Below are positions 6,988-12,184 of a DNA stretch of 12,184 bases, piece after piece. Origin of the DNA: Funneliformis mosseae (Eukaryota; Glomeromycota; Glomeromycetes; Glomerales; Glomeraceae). The stretch is taken from positions 1-12,184 of the forward strand of contig CAJVPP010003242.1 in assembly GCA_910592005.1 (NCBI GenBank), written 5' to 3'. Within the stretch, counting starts at the first letter, position 1; each line of letters begins with the position of its first letter. The notes beneath the pieces are model-generated. The model did no database searches. It worked only from the letters and a program-made list of their open reading frames with translations, and was not told where the DNA came from. The translations under genes and the position numbers were made by a program.

Positions 6988-9153
6988 CTAACGTTCTGGC
7001 CAGTTATATTCTTGAGTAGATCTCTTGAACCCATATTTAGACGTAAACTCTTCAATGCTCGCTGGACCACGTGAACCATATGCATATGGTTGAGGAACAA
7101 TTTTATCATGATCAATTTTGTGTAAAATCGGGGTGAAAATCTTCCAAGCGGCATCCAATTCATCATCCCTCACAAAATTAGAATGGTCGCCTTTTAACAC
7201 ATCAAGAATCAGTGCTTCATACGCGTCAGGAATCTTAAAGTCCGAAAATCTTCGGTTGTATGTGAGATCCAATTCAGAGATTACTGTGTCCATGGAAAGA
7301 CCCGGTAATTTACTTGTCATTTTCATATAAACAGCTTCGTTGGGTTGCACGCGAATAACTAATTCATTACGAGGTGAATCTTTGAAAACGTTTCCGGGTA
7401 AATCTTGGAATTGAACACGAATTTCCGCTTTTTGTTCATTTAAAGCTAAAAATTAGATATATGAATTAGTTATTGCATTCTAATGGTAATTAAATTATTT
7501 AAAAAAATTAGCATGACACTTACCTTTTCCACATTTTAAGATAAAAGGGACACCTTCCCAACGTTCATTATTTATCCATAGCGTACATGCTGCAAAAGTA
7601 GGACATGTACTACCGTCGGGGACCGTGCTATCCTCCAGGTACCCAGGTTTTTCGCCATCTTCTGATTTTGTGTATTGGCCAAGAAGTGTGTCTTCAAGTT
7701 TCACAGGAGGAATACAACGTAACACGCGGACCTATTTTCAAGTCAAACGAAAAGTAATTAACTTATTAGCTCAAAGATTAATAAATAAATAAATAAATAA
7801 ATAAATATATATATATATTGTAATTATCCACCTTTTCGTCACGAATGTCTTCAGAGCTTAATGATACAGGTCGTTCCATGCCGACAATGCTTAGTATTTG
7901 CAAGAGATCTATAAATCAATTATATATTTTAAAATAAACACGTCGTCGCATAAAATCGACAAACTCTCATATAAAACCACCCAATGGCACGGTGAAAAAT
8001 TAATCGCTTTTCATATCATAAATTAAAATCATGATCATCTTTTGCTTTCTGCAGTAAATAAACTTTAAAAAGTTTATTTGGTCAAAAATCACGTGAGATG
8101 CGAAATTTTCACGGAACCTCTGGGTTAGTTTTAACTTAATTACGCACGGTTTTGCATCACATCGCGGATGATGCCGAATTCATCAAAGTAACCGCCTCGA
8201 CCTTCAGTTCCAATCTTTTCTTTGAAAGTAATTTGGACGTTGGCAATACTTTGACGATTCCAGATCGCCCCAAAAACAACATTAGCGAAACGAATGATCA
8301 AGAGATTTTTAACCATCTCTTTACCAAGGTAATGATCAATACGATATGTCTGTTACGTGAATGGGGTCAGATTTAGTTATTCCAGCATGCGTAAAAAATA
8401 AATAAATAAATAAAATAGAATTACCTCCTCTTCTTTCCATAAAGGAGCTAAAGCTTTACCTAACTCACGAGAACTATCCAAATCCATACCAAAAGGTTTC
8501 TCAACAATCAAGCGATTAATCCCTTTTGCAGAATAAACATATTTCTTAAGGCCTTTTGCTACAGGAATAAACACGCTAGGAGGCAATGCCATATAGAAAA
8601 TACGATTTTTTTCTTGATGTTTATCACATCGTTCGACTTCCTCAACAGCTTTATTCAACTTTTGATAATCTTCATCCTTATCATATTGACCAAAGACATA
8701 AGTACATTGCTTTAGAAATTCAGAGAGCTGATTTTTAATATCGTCGGTTGGAGTTTTCATATATCCGGAAATACGTTCGTGGAATTTTGATTGATCAAGT
8801 TTCGTTCTGGCATAACCGATGATACGAGTGCCTTCCGGGAAGAATCCATTGCGATAAAGACCAAACAATGCTGGATAAGTTTTCTTTTTCGCAAGATCTC
8901 CCGAAGCACCAAGTACTGATTTAAACGCATATATAAGTTAGCTATTAATATATGGTTTATTCTTCTTGTACCACAATCACGGCTTGAATAATATTAAATC
9001 ATTATTCTAGCATTCGGGTATAAATTTTTTATTTTAGGTATAAGAATCTTTATCCCATAACCGCAGTATTCTTATTAAGTCATATGATCATACTATTTAA
9101 AAATAAAACTCACCAATAATTGTAGTAGTACCACTTAATTTACTATCAGTCAT
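6988..9153 (-). CDS. ZWF1: Glucose-6-phosphate 1-dehydrogenase (6 exons, 491 aa, complete)
   Basis: Oxidises glucose 6-phosphate with NADP+ to 6-phosphogluconolactone, the first oxidative step of the pentose phosphate pathway, in the cytosol; it is a main NADPH source. Exons (high to low): 9153-9114, 8915-8425, 8349-8148, 7908-7832, 7731-7524, 7445-6988; they total 492 codons including the stop, a normal family length. The Rossmann fingerprint GASGDLA is at residues 16-22, substrate-binding EKPFG at 152-156, and the signature RIDHYLGKE at 180-188. The catalytic His of QNHLLQ is residue 245 (human His263 by an 18-residue offset); its codon is split by intron 3. The C-terminal NADP-binding beta+alpha domain is complete, ending YNWPER. 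There are no frameshifts or lost key residues. Intron 3 (7909-8147, 239 nt) is the longest. The ATG lies 59 nt after a TATA box, giving a short 5' UTR. Confidence 0.97.
7780..7818. repeat. (AAAT)n-(AT)n microsatellite in G6PD intron 4
   Basis: About six AAAT units followed by about seven AT units, lying wholly in the intron between exons 4 and 5 of the G6PD gene. Likely polymorphic between isolates or nuclei. Confidence 0.85.
8057..8078. repeat. Perfect 10-bp hairpin in G6PD intron 3
   Basis: AATAAACTTT and AAAGTTTATT flank a 2-nt loop. The site is 12 nt from the CACGTG motif in the same intron. Confidence 0.6.
8090..8095. promoter_or_regulatory. CACGTG E-box in G6PD intron 3
   Basis: The context AATCACGTGA is identical over 10 nt to the site upstream of the gene at 9463-9472. 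TCACGTGA is the type of site bound by bHLH factors such as yeast Cbf1. The regulatory role is inferred. Confidence 0.35.
8396..8414. repeat. (AAAT)n microsatellite in G6PD intron 2
   Basis: Four to five AAAT units within the 75-nt intron between exons 2 and 3, just downstream of the donor site in transcript sense. Confidence 0.8.
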
Positions 9154-9211
9154 CACTTTAAAAATATATGATTGAATTGGGAAGGAAGAATTGCTCAAAA
9201 TTTTCGATGGG

Positions 9212-9219
9212 TATTTATA
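9212..9219 (-). promoter_or_regulatory. TATA box of the G6PD gene
   Basis: TATAAATA on the minus strand, 59 nt upstream of the ATG at 9153. The interval to the ATG has no upstream ATG on the minus strand that I noticed, consistent with a short 5' UTR. Confidence 0.6.
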
Positions 9220-9465
9220 AGTTAATGGAATTTCAAAAATTTCTCACGCTGTTTTAGTAGCAATCATTTAATAATCATTTCCGTGTTTCATAACTTGTAA
9301 CTGTTTCGTATATAGAAATTTAATTAAAATAAATATAGCAAATTAAACCAAATTAATAACAATAAAAGTTTTTTATGAGTGCGAATTTTTTTTCTACAAT
9401 TGTAAATATTATTTGTAATCGTTGTCTAAAAATGGTTTACAATTTAGATCTTTTGATGAATTAAT

Positions 9466-9471
9466 CACGTG
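9466..9471. promoter_or_regulatory. CACGTG E-box upstream of G6PD
   Basis: CACGTG about 310 nt upstream of the start codon, in the context AATCACGTGA. In budding yeast ZWF1 is also MET19, and Cbf1 binds TCACGTG in sulfur-metabolism promoters, so a similar link is plausible but unproven here. Confidence 0.4.
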
Positions 9472-9479
9472 AAGTTTAA

Positions 9480-12023
9480 TGGCTGCGGATAAAAAAGTCC
9501 AATTCTATCAATTTATGTTGTTCATAATGGAACATCTAAATTAAGTAATTTAACGGAATATCAGAATGCTTTGTTAGTTTTTCTTTTCAAGTTCGTCTAA
9601 TTTTAATTTATGATAGTTCCAACTTTCTTCTATTCCATTTATTCAATGTTGTTTTCAAATCCAATTTCCGTGATTTTTGTTACTAATATTCTTGAATACC
9701 TTTTAAGTTAAATTGATTATTGGATTTAAAACTATTTGTATATCTATCATATAATAAAAAGTTTTTTTATAGTAAGATTCTATCACTGAAAAATAATTTT
9801 TATCTTATAGAGTAAAGCCTTTTTACTATAAACATATTTTTTATCTCAATTATTAATACTAATAAACTTATCTATGAAAATTTATATATTAAATTTATTA
9901 CAAATATAGAGTTTTAGACAATAAATATAATTCAATATATTAACTATTTTATAAGTTCTTATTCTATCATATTTATATAAAATATTTGATTTTATATCAA
10001 CTTTTTTTAATAGTTTAAACTTTAACTTTTTTAACTATTTTAATTATTTGTTTTTTTATTAATGAACTACAATATGTAATTTAATCAATCATCTATTTAT
10101 AATATAAAATTCTATACAATTTAAATAACATTAAAATTTGCAATAAATAATAAAAAAATAATTTAAAAAAAATTGATTAATATATACTTTGTTTTAATTA
10201 TTTTAATATAATTGAAATCTGTTTATTTTTAATAAATTTTATTATTTTTTTTCTTTTAATTAATCTTTTTTATACTTAATCATTTATTAAAAAAATTCAT
10301 TTTAAAATATAAAAAATATTATAATATCCCATAAGAAATTTGGATGTGGAAATAATATGGAAATAATATATTATTAATACATTTTTAGTAATTCTGTATC
10401 ACAATTCTATATATTTAATACTAAATTGATTTTTACATATTTTTTTAAAATTAAAGTATATGGAAATTATATAGTATTATTAAATATTTAATTTATTTAA
10501 TTTGATAATCAATTATAATTACACAATTAATATAATTGATGATCAATTTCTAATCTTTTTTTTAGTATTAATTTTCCTTTTTGAACCATTATATTCTTTT
10601 TCTTTTTTTTTTTACAAAAAAAAAACACTTATTTTATTTTAAAAAAAATCTTATATTTTAAACTTAAATACTTGAACTTGTAAGAATTTATTAAATATAC
10701 TTTTTTTATTTGTAGATTCTAATTTTTATATTTATTTAATATCTTTTTTTATAAATATTAATACAGAGATTTCATGACGAAATTTGAGCAGTTTGGTCAA
10801 AGTCAATTACCTTTTATCTTTAAGTAAAAGTTATTTAATAGGTTTAATAATATTTTATATCTAATTTTTTTATATTAATATAATTAATATTTGTGTAGAA
10901 ATAATTTTTTTTGTAACTTTACTAAATAAATTACATTTTTTTGACTTTACAAGAAAATTTGAGCATTTTGGTTAAAGTTAATTGCTTTTTATTTCTAAAT
11001 AAATATTATTTAGCAGATGTAATACTATTTGTATATAAAATTTAATCTTAATTGAATTAATATTCGTATTGTAATATGCGTTTTTGTAACTTTATTAATA
11101 GCGTAAACCTTTTTTTTAACTTTATAGGATAATATGATCACTTTAGTTAAAGTAAATCACTTACTTATTACGCATTAAGTAAAAATATTTTATATATATA
11201 AAACTACTTATATATAAATTTTTATCTTGAGTGTTTTAATGTTTGTTAAGTAATAGCTTTTTATAATTATATTAATTCTCAAATATTTTTGTTTTATTTG
11301 AATATTTATTTGTGTAATTTATTAAATAATATATTAATATAAATGTATATCACAAAATTATCACACTTTATAAAAAAAAAATATCAAATAAAAATATTTA
11401 TAAGTTATTATTTTATTTAATTATAATTAATTTTCTTTAAATAAATTAAAAAAATTTTTTTTTATTGATTTTTATTGTATTTTTAAGATTACATAAAACA
11501 GTAATTTATATAATAATTAAATATTACAATTATAGTTTTTCATGCAGAATTTTATTCTTTTTAAATGTGTTTTTTAATTATAATAATTAAATGATAAATT
11601 TAAAAACTTTTATTAAGAGTAAAAGTTCACTTTAAATTTCATAAAAGTTTGCAAAAAAAATAACTTATTTTCCCTTCCTCCCACCTGTCTGTTACAATTT
11701 TTGCTTTATACTTTTTAATTGTTTATGTATTCTTATAAATTGTCTAATCATGTGATTAGTTTACATTACACTTGATCGTCTAAAAATAGTTATTATCATT
11801 ATCAATTTTTTATTTATTTTTTTGTTTATTTTGGTGATTCTACCTTAATACAATCTATTATTTCTCATTTTTATAGAAGATTTTTATTGATCTTATTCAA
11901 ATAATCGCTGATATTTATTGAATAACTTATTATTAGTAACAGAAAATTTTTGTATACTGTTAATGATTTCAGATACTTTCTTTCTTTTTCTAATAAATGT
12001 AGAATTTCTCTTTGGTACAAAGC
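9480..12023. other. Very AT-rich intergenic region without a supported gene
   Basis: About 2.5 kb with dense stops in every frame and long A or T runs. No open frame reaches 60 codons. The only organised structure I see is the 175-bp tandem repeat near 10765-11290. Much of the rest looks like decayed repeat sequence or neutral AT-drifted DNA. Confidence 0.7.
10765..11290. repeat. Three diverged copies of a 175-bp tandem repeat
   Basis: Anchor words recur at exact 175-nt spacing: AATTTGAGCA at 10781, AATTTGAGCA at 10956, AATATGATCA at 11131. Each is followed by a TTTGGTCAAAG / TTTGGTTAAAG / TTTAGTTAAAG segment, an (A)AGTAAAAnTATTT-like segment, then a GTAACTTTA..TAA-like tail. The copies are clearly diverged, copy 3 most, so the array is old. 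No coding capacity. Exact array ends are uncertain by 10-20 nt. Confidence 0.8.
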
Positions 12024-12031
12024 TATAAAAA
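12024..12031 (+). promoter_or_regulatory. Strong TATA box of a plus-strand gene beyond the window
   Basis: TATAAAAA followed by GGCGC, with an AT/C-rich stretch after it that looks like a transcription start and 5' UTR. No start codon follows before 12111, where a transposon-like terminus begins. The gene, if it exists, lies to the right of the window or has been interrupted. Confidence 0.45.
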
Positions 12032-12111
12032 GGCGCTTGTTATCAATAATCTTTATTAACTTCTACAAGAAATATCATTCTCACATACCCTGAGGTTAAG
12101 TTATTCTACTA

Positions 12112-12184
12112 CAGTCAACTCTTTCTACAACGAATTTTGATATAACGAATTTTACAATACAACGGATTTTCAGTGTCGGACAGA
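12112..12184 (+). mobile_element. Terminal repeat of a probable pogo/Tigger-type DNA transposon (partial)
   Basis: The sequence starts CAGTCAACTC directly after a TA dinucleotide (12110-12111), matching TA target-site insertion by Tc1/mariner-pogo elements whose ends begin CAGT. Inside are iterated ATAACGAATTTT-like subterminal words (near 12129, 12146 and 12161), typical of transposase-binding repeats. Only the left end is in the window; transposase, right end and the second TA cannot be seen. Confidence 0.6.

Noticed and set aside
7118..7330. Plus-strand open frame over G6PD
   Set aside because: Antisense to the last G6PD exon, which has full family homology. The 6954-7166 minus frame is likewise a shadow.
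8152..8376. Plus-strand open frame of 74 codons
   Set aside because: Antisense to G6PD exon 3, which carries the RIDHYLGKE signature.
1..12184. CRISPR array, bacterial operon or prophage
   Set aside because: Spliceosomal introns, TATA boxes and eukaryotic gene families rule out a prokaryotic origin. The repeats have no spacer structure.

Overview
The window looks like nuclear DNA of an early-diverging fungus, most likely an arbuscular mycorrhizal fungus of the Rhizophagus type (Glomeromycotina). The evidence is extreme AT richness, genes broken by many introns of mostly 60-100 nt, fungal-type TATA boxes about 60 nt upstream of start codons, and degenerate AT-rich repeats between genes. The species call is inference, because there is no rRNA or other marker here.

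Layout. Positions 1-280 hold a hairpin-rich repeat: three 51-bp tandem units of nested inverted repeats, then a 15-bp inverted repeat. Positions 280-2345 are AT-rich with no gene I can support. Positions 2346-6526 (minus strand) hold a gene of about 20 exons that I assembled by hand; it encodes about 896 residues. Positions 6527-6987 are the short gap to the next gene and contain its poly(A) signal and the TATA box of the first. Positions 6988-9153 (minus strand) hold a complete six-exon glucose-6-phosphate dehydrogenase of 491 residues. From 9154 to the right end is about 3 kb of very AT-rich DNA with a G6PD promoter, a three-copy 175-bp tandem repeat (about 10765-11290), a strong plus-strand TATA box at 12024, and the terminal repeat of what looks like a pogo/Tigger-type DNA transposon starting at 12112 and running off the window.

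The main discovery is the 2346-6526 gene. No open frame in it exceeds 156 codons, so simple ORF calling misses it. Joined across its introns it reads as a meiotic chromosome-axis core protein of the SYCP2 / Red1 / ASY3 kind: an armadillo-like helical N-terminal domain, an Spt16M/PH-like beta domain, a long disordered Ser/Asn-rich linker and a C-terminal coiled coil. In order along the N-terminal half it matches several stretches of vertebrate SYCP2 as I recall them. An intact axis gene matters because these fungi are traditionally regarded as ancient asexuals.

The two genes lie head to tail on the minus strand. Nothing in the sequence suggests they work together: one is housekeeping NADPH metabolism, the other is a predicted nuclear meiotic scaffold.
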